Shown here: positions 57,652 to 64,000 of the stretch, piece by piece
Layout: every line of letters begins with the position of its first letter
Numbering within the stretch: position 1 is the stretch's first letter
NCBI GenBank assembly: GCA_017746715.1
Contig: JAGHZQ010000007.1
Location: 1-64,000 of the forward strand
Reading direction: 5' to 3'
Length of the DNA stretch: 64,000 nucleotides
Source of the DNA: Cyanobacteria bacterium SBLK
GTDB taxonomy: Bacteria; Cyanobacteriota; Cyanobacteriia; Cyanobacteriales; Spirulinaceae
Program-made: the position numbers and the translations under genes
The notes under the pieces: model-generated
What the model saw: the letters and a program-made list of their open reading frames with translations, nothing else
The model's database searches: none
What the model was told of the DNA's origin: nothing

Positions 57652-57829
57652 AGACTGTAGTACTGCGCGCTGGAGAAGAGGAAGAGAAAATAGGGAATAT
57701 TATGTTTGCGGATGACTTTCAGCTAGAGAAATTCGTTACCAAAAGCGAAACCAAGACTTTTAGAGAATGCAATTCATGTCAAGGTACGGTGGAACAATTC
57801 GCAATTGATGTTGTTTATTCCGCGTATCG

Positions 57830-60334
57830 ATGATGAAAGCATCCCTATTTCTGTCTCTAACTTTGCTCCTTGTTGGCGCAGGTGGAGCGACTTCCCTCGC
57901 GATCGCTCAAACTGTGCCTCAATCTACCTCCAACCCGTTGCGCGGCGATGGCAATCCCGCAACGCCTACAGGCGGTTTATTCGTTCCTTCTGAAGATGGC
58001 GCACCTCGCATTTTTCCTCTCAAACACACGGAAGTTAAAGCGAAAATAGCGGGAAACGTTTCTCGCGTGGAAGTAACCCAAACCTTTGAAAACCCCTTCA
58101 GCAACCCTTTAGAAGCGATTTACGTCTTTCCTTTGCCCGATGAAGCCGCCGTTGACGATATGGAGATTAAGCTCGGCGATCGCATGATTAAAGGCGATAT
58201 TAAAAAGCGAGAAGAAGCGAGAGAAATTTACGAACGAGCAAGGCAAGAGGGACGAACGGCGGGACTTCTCGAACAAGAACGTGCCAATATTTTCACCCAG
58301 TCCCTCGCCAATATCAAACCGGGAGAGCAAATCGATGTCACTATTCGCTACACCGATAGCCTCACTTTTGAGGGAGGAGATTACGAATTTGTCTTTCCGA
58401 TGGTTGTTGGACCGCGCTATATTCCCGGTACGCCAATCGATGAGAATGCCCCCAAACCCGATCCGACGCGAGAAAATTGGGGAGAGGATACCGATCGCGT
58501 TCCCGATGCTTCGAGAATTACCCCTCCAGTATTGCCCCCCGGAACGCGATCGGGTCACGATATCGGGGTAACGGTGGAATTAAATGCGGGGGGTTTGGTA
58601 CAAGCAGTGCGCTCTCCTTCTCACAAAATTATCACCAACCGCCTCGGCGATCTTGTCGAGGTGAAATTAAATCGAGAAGATAGCATTCCCAACAAAGATT
58701 TAATTTTGCGCTATCGGGTATCGGGGAAAGAAACCCAAGCGACGGTGTTAACTCAATCCGATGAAAAAGGCGGTCATTTTGCCCTGTATTTTATCCCGGC
58801 AATTGAATACAAAACCAATGAGATCGTCCCCAAAGATATTATTTTTCTCATGGATACATCGGGATCCCAAAGCGGACAGCCGATCGCCAAATCGAAAGAG
58901 TTAATGCGGCGCTTTATTAATGGTTTAAACCCCGACGATACCTTTAGCGTCATTGATTTTGCCAACACCGCGCAGGCACTTTCCCCGACACCTTTGCAGA
59001 ATACAAAGAGAAATCGCGATCGTGCTTTAGCCTATGTGGACCGTTTAGAAGGGAATGGCGGTACCGAACTTCTCAACGGCATTAACGCCGTGTTAAAATA
59101 CCCCCCAGCCCCCGCAGGACGCTTGCGAAGCGTGGTTTTGCTCACGGATGGCTATATCGGCAATGACAATGAAATCATCGCACGGGTGCAAAGGGAATTA
59201 AAATATGGCAATCGTCTCTATAGCTTTGGGGTTGGTAGTTCTGTAAACCGTTTCTTGCTCGATCGTCTTGCCGAAGTCGGACGGGGAACTATGCAAGTCG
59301 TCCGTCAAGACGAACCCAGCGAAAAAGCCGCCGAAAAGTTTTTCGAGCAAATTAACAATCCCGTTCTCACGAATATTCGCATTCGCTGGGAAGGAGAGGG
59401 AGAATCACCCGATATTTACCCGCAATTTTTACCGGATTTATTTGCTAACCAACCCTTAGTTTTATTCGGGCGCAAAGGCGATCGCCAGAGCGGTCAATTG
59501 AGAATAACGGGAATTAGCGCGGGAGGACGACGCTATAACGAAACCATCGAAGTCAATTTTAACGAAACTGGAAATCTGGCGATCGCGCAACTGTGGGGAC
59601 GGGCGCGCATTAAGGAACTCATGTTAAAAATGATGGGGGGAGAAACGCGATCGGGGGTGGAAGCCGTCACCGATACCGCTCTTGCCTATCGCCTGCTGTC
59701 TCAATATACTGCCTTTGTTGCTGTCAGCCAAGAAGTACGGGTCGATCCCGACGGCACGCGACGCACGGTAGACGTTCCCGTAGAATTGCCCGAAGGCGTG
59801 AGTTATGAGGGGATTTTTGGCGATTCCGATGAGGAAGCCGATCTAGGACTACAAACGGGTATCAACCGTCCCGTACCCGCCCCCTACCCCTCTGCGCGAC
59901 CTGCCAGAAGAAATCAAGGTGGCGGAACGAGAGGGCAACGTCCTCGCAATGTTGCTCCTCCTGCTGCCATTCTACCTCCCGCCGAATCAGAAACGCTGCC
60001 CGAGGACAGCGCCACAACCGGACGAGAACGAACCGAAGACCAAGATAGAATTGTCTTGCGCTTGCAAGTCATTGAAGCCGATGGATTCGATCGCGCTACC
60101 ATCGATGCGTTAGATCGATATCTCCGCCATATTTCCATTCCCAATGGCATCTTAGGGGAAGCGATTTTTGAGCTAAGGTTGCGGAACGGACGAGTAGAAC
60201 GGGCAATTTTTGACGATGTCGCTTCTTTGGTGAAAGAAGAGGCTCTCATCAAAGCCATCCGCGATCGCTTGCTAACATGGCAGCATCCTCAAGGGGCAAG
60301 CGGCGTTTACGAAATTAAATTCTATGTTCGTTAA
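57830..60334 (+). CDS. Exported VIT and von Willebrand A domain protein
   Basis: 834 residues. Signal peptide ASLFLSLTLLLVGAGGATSLAIA. VIT domain (about 60-180) with EVTQTFENPFSNPLEAIYVFPLP and GMIKGDIKKREEA-type elements. vWA domain (about 335-505) with a full MIDAS: D342-T-S-G-S346, plus GGTELLNGI and LLTDGYIGND. A Pro/Arg-rich linker (about 675-740) leads to a small C-terminal domain ending GVYEIKFYV. The layout matches inter-alpha-trypsin inhibitor heavy chain-like proteins. It probably binds matrix or surface ligands through a metal ion in the periplasm or outside. Confidence 0.9.
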   Translation: MMKASLFLSLTLLLVGAGGATSLAIAQTVPQSTSNPLRGDGNPATPTGGLFVPSEDGAPRIFPLKHTEVKAKIAGNVSRVEVTQTFENPFSNPLEAIYVFPLPDEAAVDDMEIKLGDRMIKGDIKKREEAREIYERARQEGRTAGLLEQERANIFTQSLANIKPGEQIDVTIRYTDSLTFEGGDYEFVFPMVVGPRYIPGTPIDENAPKPDPTRENWGEDTDRVPDASRITPPVLPPGTRSGHDIGVTVELNAGGLVQAVRSPSHKIITNRLGDLVEVKLNREDSIPNKDLILRYRVSGKETQATVLTQSDEKGGHFALYFIPAIEYKTNEIVPKDIIFLMDTSGSQSGQPIAKSKELMRRFINGLNPDDTFSVIDFANTAQALSPTPLQNTKRNRDRALAYVDRLEGNGGTELLNGINAVLKYPPAPAGRLRSVVLLTDGYIGNDNEIIARVQRELKYGNRLYSFGVGSSVNRFLLDRLAEVGRGTMQVVRQDEPSEKAAEKFFEQINNPVLTNIRIRWEGEGESPDIYPQFLPDLFANQPLVLFGRKGDRQSGQLRITGISAGGRRYNETIEVNFNETGNLAIAQLWGRARIKELMLKMMGGETRSGVEAVTDTALAYRLLSQYTAFVAVSQEVRVDPDGTRRTVDVPVELPEGVSYEGIFGDSDEEADLGLQTGINRPVPAPYPSARPARRNQGGGTRGQRPRNVAPPAAILPPAESETLPEDSATTGRERTEDQDRIVLRLQVIEADGFDRATIDALDRYLRHISIPNGILGEAIFELRLRNGRVERAIFDDVASLVKEEALIKAIRDRLLTWQHPQGASGVYEIKFYVR

Positions 60335-60362
60335 TCAGAGTTGAAGCTCAAAGAGGCACAAT

Positions 60363-60385
60363 GCAGAGAGGGGTGGCCTCTCTGC
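60363..60385 (+). terminator. Hairpin after the VIT-vWA gene
   Basis: GCAGAGAGG (60363-60371) and CCTCTCTGC (60377-60385) form a perfect 9-bp stem with a 5-nt loop, 28 nt after the stop codon. There is no T run. Confidence 0.5.
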
Positions 60386-60435
60386 GATCGCCAACAAAAG
60401 CGATCTCGCTTCAAAAAAGCCTATAAAATGCAAAA

Positions 60436-60467
60436 GCAATGTCCGAGAAATTGCGTCGGGACATTGC
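60436..60467. terminator. Second hairpin between convergent genes
   Basis: GCAATGTCC (60436-60444) pairs perfectly with GGACATTGC (60459-60467). With the hairpin at 60363 it separates the VIT-vWA gene from the minus-strand gene at 60565-60903. Confidence 0.45.
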
Positions 60468-60564
60468 TAAATCGATAAATTCTTTAAGATTTTTCTGCTG
60501 TTGGATCTCTCGAGTGCATCTTGCTTGAGTGAATCGCTTTGGCACGATGCGATCGAGCGTTCGA

Positions 60565-60903
60565 TTAGCCTTTTCGAGCTTCTACGCGAATTTGATTGGC
60601 TTCATCCATTAAAGCAACAACCTCGCTTTGCCAACCCGAACCTTTCTTTTTCATTTCATATCGACTCGATATCCAATCAATAATCAATTGTTTTTCTTCT
60701 GCTTCATCTCCGACATCCATTTGCATGAAACGGAGGAAGTAAGGAACGTCATAGGTAATATAATGTCCCCAAACATCATAGGGTGCAACCGTCCAATCAA
60801 TTTGCCAGACTTGTCGCAATAGCTGGAGAAAGATTTTTTGTTCGGGGACGGCTTTTTTGGCGATCGCGGCTTGCAGGGCGGCATCGAGTTTTCCTTTATT
60901 CAT
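60565..60903 (-). CDS. Hypothetical 112-residue protein
   Basis: I do not recognise it. It begins MNKGKLDAALQAAIAKKAVPEQK. Its centre is aromatic (WQIDWTVAPYDVWGHYITYDVPYFLRFMQMDV) and its ends are helical and charged. There is no signal peptide or membrane segment. The amino-acid make-up and a codon use that fits its neighbours suggest a true gene. It stands alone between a hairpin pair and a 400-nt gap. Confidence 0.65.
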   Translation of the reverse strand: MNKGKLDAALQAAIAKKAVPEQKIFLQLLRQVWQIDWTVAPYDVWGHYITYDVPYFLRFMQMDVGDEAEEKQLIIDWISSRYEMKKKGSGWQSEVVALMDEANQIRVEARKG

Positions 60904-61303
60904 GGTAATAGCCTAAGTTAATTTTTTAACGATTGAGTAAAGTTTGCTAGTTGCTCTGAATCTTATCACACTTTTCAAAGCATCATATTAAAAAAAAGAA
61001 AAGAAATATTTCATTTTTTTAAAGAATTGTATATATCGTCACAAAATTCTAAGATTAATGAGGCATTAAAAAAATCTTAAGTTACTCTAGACATCGATCC
61101 TCGAACGCCATTATGGTTAAAGATTGTTAGGAAAATTAAGAAAAAAAGGAGATTATTCGGCATACAATGCTTGTCGAGCGATCGCAAACGTTAATCAAGA
61201 CTCGCTAAAGGTTTAGTTGTTGGATTTAGTTTTCCGATCGGCTATCTCGCTTAAACATTTTTGTGTAGTGACTTTTTTAGGAAATCAGAACCCGCGTGGG
61301 CAA
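60904..61303. other. AT-rich gap, presumed control region
   Basis: No gene is seen. Poly-A and poly-T tracts are frequent. An AAAAAGGAG sequence (61143-61151) precedes a 13-codon open frame at 61167-61208 that could be a leader, but spacing is too long to be convincing. Confidence 0.4.
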
Positions 61304-62128
61304 ATGTACTCATTAGAACCCACAAAAAACACCCGTCCCGCTTCTTTCGATCGCCAAGCGATCGCCTACGATCGCCGCACGGGTTTATCAGAGGAAATCT
61401 GCCGTCAAATTGCCGAGACAATTCTCGATCGCGCTGGCGCAAAAACTAACGAACTCGTCGTGGAAGTCGGTGCGGGTACGGGACAGATCGGTCAATGGTT
61501 CGGACGCTCTCATCTGGGAGTTCGCTATTTAGGGTTTGACCTTTCCGAGGCGATGCTGTCGCAATTTCGCCAGCGATCGCCACAGGGAGGAGAGAATATA
61601 ACCTTATTGCAAGCAGACGGAAATCAACCCTGGCCGATCGCGAAAGGGACGGCAACAGTAATTTTTGGATCGAGATCGCTGCACCTGCTCGATCGAGATC
61701 GGGTCGTAGAAGAATGCTTGCGAATTGCTCGTCGTGATGGTGCAATTCTTTTTATCGGCAGCATCGAACGCCAAAAAGAGAGCGTCAAAACCCTCATGAA
61801 ACAAAAGATGCGCCAGTTGCTCGAGCAAAAAGGGTTTCAAGGGCGAGAAAAGAATCGCGATCGCTTAATCGAGTTATTTCGCCAACGAGGTTGCGAGATC
61901 GATTCCCCAACAGCGATCGCGGAATGGAGTGTTTCCCATACCCCCAGACAGTCTCTCGAATCTTGGCAAAATAAAGACGGTTTAGCCGGAATCGATCCGC
62001 CTATCGCAATTAAACAAGAAGTTTTAAACGAATTGCAAACACGTGCCGAATCAATCTTCGGAGATATCGATACTCCCATTGAGTCTCAAGAAACCTACCG
62101 CGTACAAACCATAAAAATCAACACTTAA
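61304..62128 (+). CDS. Class I SAM-dependent methyltransferase
   Basis: 274 residues from the ATG at 61304; an upstream in-frame start (61217) would add an atypical hydrophobic leader. Motif I is VVEVGAGTGQIGQWF, followed by YLGFDLSEAMLSQFRQR and ATVIFGSRSLHLLDRDRVVEE. The substrate is unknown. It lies 64 nt before the MoSto-like pair on the same strand, but the gap carries short repeats rather than a ribosome-binding site. Confidence 0.85.
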   Translation: MYSLEPTKNTRPASFDRQAIAYDRRTGLSEEICRQIAETILDRAGAKTNELVVEVGAGTGQIGQWFGRSHLGVRYLGFDLSEAMLSQFRQRSPQGGENITLLQADGNQPWPIAKGTATVIFGSRSLHLLDRDRVVEECLRIARRDGAILFIGSIERQKESVKTLMKQKMRQLLEQKGFQGREKNRDRLIELFRQRGCEIDSPTAIAEWSVSHTPRQSLESWQNKDGLAGIDPPIAIKQEVLNELQTRAESIFGDIDTPIESQETYRVQTIKINT

Positions 62129-62192
62129 TGTTTGTTGTTTGGCTTCTAATTCTTAAAATCCAAAACCCAAAACCCAATCACCCATAACCAAA

Positions 62193-63029
62193 ATGCAAAA
62201 CACCATTCTCGACCAGCAAAACGAATTATTATCGGGACTGAGCAAGTCTTTGATATCGGGATCTTTAAGCGATCGAAATATTCTCGCTCAAACCGACGAA
62301 CATCCAACAATTTCCATTTTACCCGATGCCTTCGTGCTCAAGATTGGCGGTCAGAGTTTCATCGATCGCGGGCGATCGGCAGTATTTCCCCTGATTGAAG
62401 AGATCGGCGACAATCTCGATACCCATAAAATGATTATCGGTACCGGAGGAGGCACCCGGGCGCGTCACGGTTATAGCGTCGGTTTGGATTTAGGACTGCC
62501 TACCGGAGTTTTAAGCGTGCTAGGGACTTTTGTTAGCATGCAAAACGCCCGCATGATTCACTATTTGCTCGCCAAACATGGCATTCCCTTTATCGAACCC
62601 ATCCAATTTCCCCAACTGCCCCTCTATCTCGCCGAACGCGGAGCCGCCGTTTTCTTTGGCATGCCGCCTTATACCTTCTGGCACGAAAACCCCGCGATCG
62701 GTCGCATTCCTCCCCATCGCACGGATACGGGAGCCTATCTCGTCAGCGAAGTTTTCGGCACAAAAGACATGATTTTCATTAAAGACGAGGCAGGATTATA
62801 TACCGCCGATCCGAAAAAAGACCGCAATGCCAAATTTATCCCCAAAATCTCCGTCGCCGAACTCAAAGAACTCGATCTGCAAGATGTCGTCGTAGAACGC
62901 CCGGTTCTGGACATGATGGCAAATGCTAAAAATCGCCGTTCCATTCGCGTAATTAACGGTTTGGTGCGCGGAAACCTCACAAAAGCCCTCAATGGAGAAG
63001 AAGTCGGCACCCTCATCTATGCCGATTAA
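62193..63029 (+). CDS. Molybdenum storage protein-like subunit (MosB-type)
   Basis: 278 residues. Amino-acid kinase (UMP kinase-like) fold: VLKIGGQSFIDRGRSAVFPLIEEI at the start, IGTGGGTRARHGYSVGLDLGLPTGVL, then GMPPYTFW and PPHRTDTGAYLVSEVFG, FIKDEAGLYTADPK and NGLVRGNLTKALNGEEVGTLI. This line-up matches MosB of the Azotobacter MoSto complex, which packs polymolybdate using ATP. The family relation is strong; metal storage here is inferred, since several His residues that hold the clusters are not obviously kept. No Shine-Dalgarno is visible. Confidence 0.78.
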   Translation: MQNTILDQQNELLSGLSKSLISGSLSDRNILAQTDEHPTISILPDAFVLKIGGQSFIDRGRSAVFPLIEEIGDNLDTHKMIIGTGGGTRARHGYSVGLDLGLPTGVLSVLGTFVSMQNARMIHYLLAKHGIPFIEPIQFPQLPLYLAERGAAVFFGMPPYTFWHENPAIGRIPPHRTDTGAYLVSEVFGTKDMIFIKDEAGLYTADPKKDRNAKFIPKISVAELKELDLQDVVVERPVLDMMANAKNRRSIRVINGLVRGNLTKALNGEEVGTLIYAD

Positions 63030-63071
63030 ACCGTTCGCCAATAACTGACAACCGCTAACCGATAACTGACA

Positions 63072-63911
63072 ATGACTTATACCCCTGTTAACGAAGACCA
63101 ACGCAACCATCTCGAGTCCATGTTGATGCGAGAAAGCCTTTTAGATCGCGAAGTCCAGCGATCGACGGATAACCAAGAAACGCCGATCGTGCGAATGTTG
63201 CCCCACGTTCACGCCGTGAAAATTGGCGGCAGATCCATTTTGGACGCCGGGCGATCGGTGACTTACCCCGTAGTAGAAGCATTAGCAGATATTCTCAAAG
63301 AGAAAAAATTAATTCTCGGGACCGGCGGCGGGGCGAGAAGTCGCCATGTTTTTTCCATTGGGATCGATTTGGGAATGCCAGCAGGGGTCTTGGCACAATT
63401 GTCGGCGGCGGATGCCCTAGGGACGGCACACATTCTCGGTACTTTGCTGGCACCTCACGGTGTCGTCGCCATTCCCCCGGAAATTTTCGGGCACCTCCTC
63501 CCCTTATTTATTCATAGCGTACCGGGGGTGATTTGCACTGGCGTTCCGCCTTATTCCCTCTGGGAACATCCCCCCGCGATCGGGCGCATTCCCACCCACG
63601 GCAGCGATGCAGGTTGTTTTCTCCTCGCCGAATGTTTCGGTTGCCAAACCCTAACTTTGGTTAAAGATGTAGACGGACTCTACGATCGCGATCCCAAAAC
63701 CCATAGCAATGCAGCTTTTATCTCCGAAATCTCCGTCGCCGAGTTCAAAAACCGAGAATTTGACAGCTTGCCCTTTGAACCCGTTCTCATCGATTTGCTC
63801 GCGCAAGCAAAACTGATCGATCGCTTCCAAATTGTCAACGGCACAAAACCCGAATGCCTCGCTGACGCATTGAACGGGAAACAAGTGGGAACGGTAATTT
63901 ATCGGGATTAG
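63072..63911 (+). CDS. Molybdenum storage protein-like subunit (second member of pair)
   Basis: 279 residues, a paralogue of the gene 42 bp upstream. Same fold: AVKIGGRSILDAGRSVTYPVVEAL, LGTGGGARSRHVFSIGIDLGMPAGVLAQL, TGVPPYSLWEHPP, THGSDAGCFLLAECFGC, LVKDVDGLYDRDPK and NGTKPECLADALNGKQVGTVI. MoSto is an alpha3beta3 hexamer, and two adjacent unequal genes fit that. The MosA HHH motif after PPY is not present. The spacer between the two genes consists of ATAACTGACAACC-type repeats. Confidence 0.78.
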   Translation: MTYTPVNEDQRNHLESMLMRESLLDREVQRSTDNQETPIVRMLPHVHAVKIGGRSILDAGRSVTYPVVEALADILKEKKLILGTGGGARSRHVFSIGIDLGMPAGVLAQLSAADALGTAHILGTLLAPHGVVAIPPEIFGHLLPLFIHSVPGVICTGVPPYSLWEHPPAIGRIPTHGSDAGCFLLAECFGCQTLTLVKDVDGLYDRDPKTHSNAAFISEISVAEFKNREFDSLPFEPVLIDLLAQAKLIDRFQIVNGTKPECLADALNGKQVGTVIYRD

Positions 63912-63937
63912 AGAGCCGGGTTTTGGGTTTTGGCAAT

Positions 63938-63964
63938 CCCCCCTGCTGCTCCGAGTCAGGGGGG
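63938..63964. terminator. Strong GC hairpin after the MoSto-like pair
   Basis: CCCCCCTG (63938-63945) and CAGGGGGG (63957-63964) form a perfect 8-bp stem 27 nt after the stop codon. No T run, so it may be a repeat rather than a terminator. Confidence 0.45.
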
Positions 63965-64000
63965 CAAAGAAGAGGAGATAACGAACAACCAATAACCAAT

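Noticed and set aside
57636..57833. 65-codon frame before the VIT-vWA gene
   Set aside because: It overlaps the lipoprotein end and lacks any recognisable motif.
61167..61208. 13-codon leader peptide before the methyltransferase
   Set aside because: AAGGAG is 16 nt from the ATG, too far, and no attenuator hairpin follows.

Overview
The window is a chromosomal segment of a cyanobacterium. The evidence is the very high density of the HIP1 octamer GCGATCGC and its CGATCG core, many cyanobacteria-typical families (DUF1822, hormogonium-type HpsE glycosyltransferase, MenG for phylloquinone, TxlA/HCF164-like thioredoxin, pentapeptide-repeat proteins, Uma2 nuclease) and short tandem heptamer-type repeats (variants of AGTTATC, AACAACC and ATAACTG) in many gaps. 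The genus cannot be fixed from this sequence. I found no tRNA, rRNA, CRISPR array or complete insertion sequence.

Layout. 1-1.8 kb: an AT-rich accessory patch with a C-terminal piece of a DUF262 protein, a HEPN-domain protein and an orphan HicB antitoxin. 1.9-4.7 kb: a three-gene ABC importer of the NMT1/SsuABC type. 4.7-6.9 kb: a Uma2 nuclease and a CPBP protease, convergent. 7.1-11.9 kb: two tandem paralogous secreted proteins with an Arg-rich patch and a long poly-Asp tail, each behind a duplicated ECF-like promoter block. 12-17 kb: TldD protease, a pentapeptide protein, a K+ channel-like/RCK protein. 17-24 kb: HpsE glycosyltransferase, AEC transporter, a caspase-like lipoprotein divergent from a putative outer-membrane barrel protein, a sigma-like/DUF1822 pair and two small membrane-associated proteins (DUF948, YtxH). 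24-30 kb: an AT-rich surface-polysaccharide patch (acyltransferase, polysaccharide deacetylase, two GT4 glycosyltransferases) with an EamA transporter bracketed by 68-bp direct repeats.

30-37.8 kb: mfd (carrying an in-frame repeat insertion), a two-gene AT-rich AAA-ATPase plus possible nuclease cassette, and an RtcB-family RNA ligase. 37.9-45 kb: an exported 14-repeat WD40 protein, a relic fusing the front of an AAA ATPase to the back of a DUF4276-like protein, and a 1295-residue modular trypsin-like protease. 45-57 kb: response regulator-GAF, menG, DUF445, pentapeptide protein, Dabb protein, GT4, a BlaI/M56 regulator-protease pair, a CBS-like/histidine kinase, a NIL-ferredoxin, a thioredoxin-like protein and an AMP-dependent ligase. 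57-64 kb: a small lipoprotein, a VIT-vWA exported protein, an unknown 112-residue protein, a methyltransferase, and a pair of molybdenum-storage-protein (MosA/MosB) homologues.

Themes. Housekeeping genes (mfd, menG, tldD, rtcB) alternate with envelope and polysaccharide genes and with three separate AT-rich accessory patches that look like defence or toxin-antitoxin cargo, one of them clearly decayed. Small repeats have entered coding regions at least three times (mfd, the DUF1822 gene, the 3' end of the pentapeptide gene). The features most worth following up are the tandem poly-Asp/Arg-rich secreted paralogues with their shared promoter, the AAA plus ExK two-gene cassette, and the MoSto-type pair.
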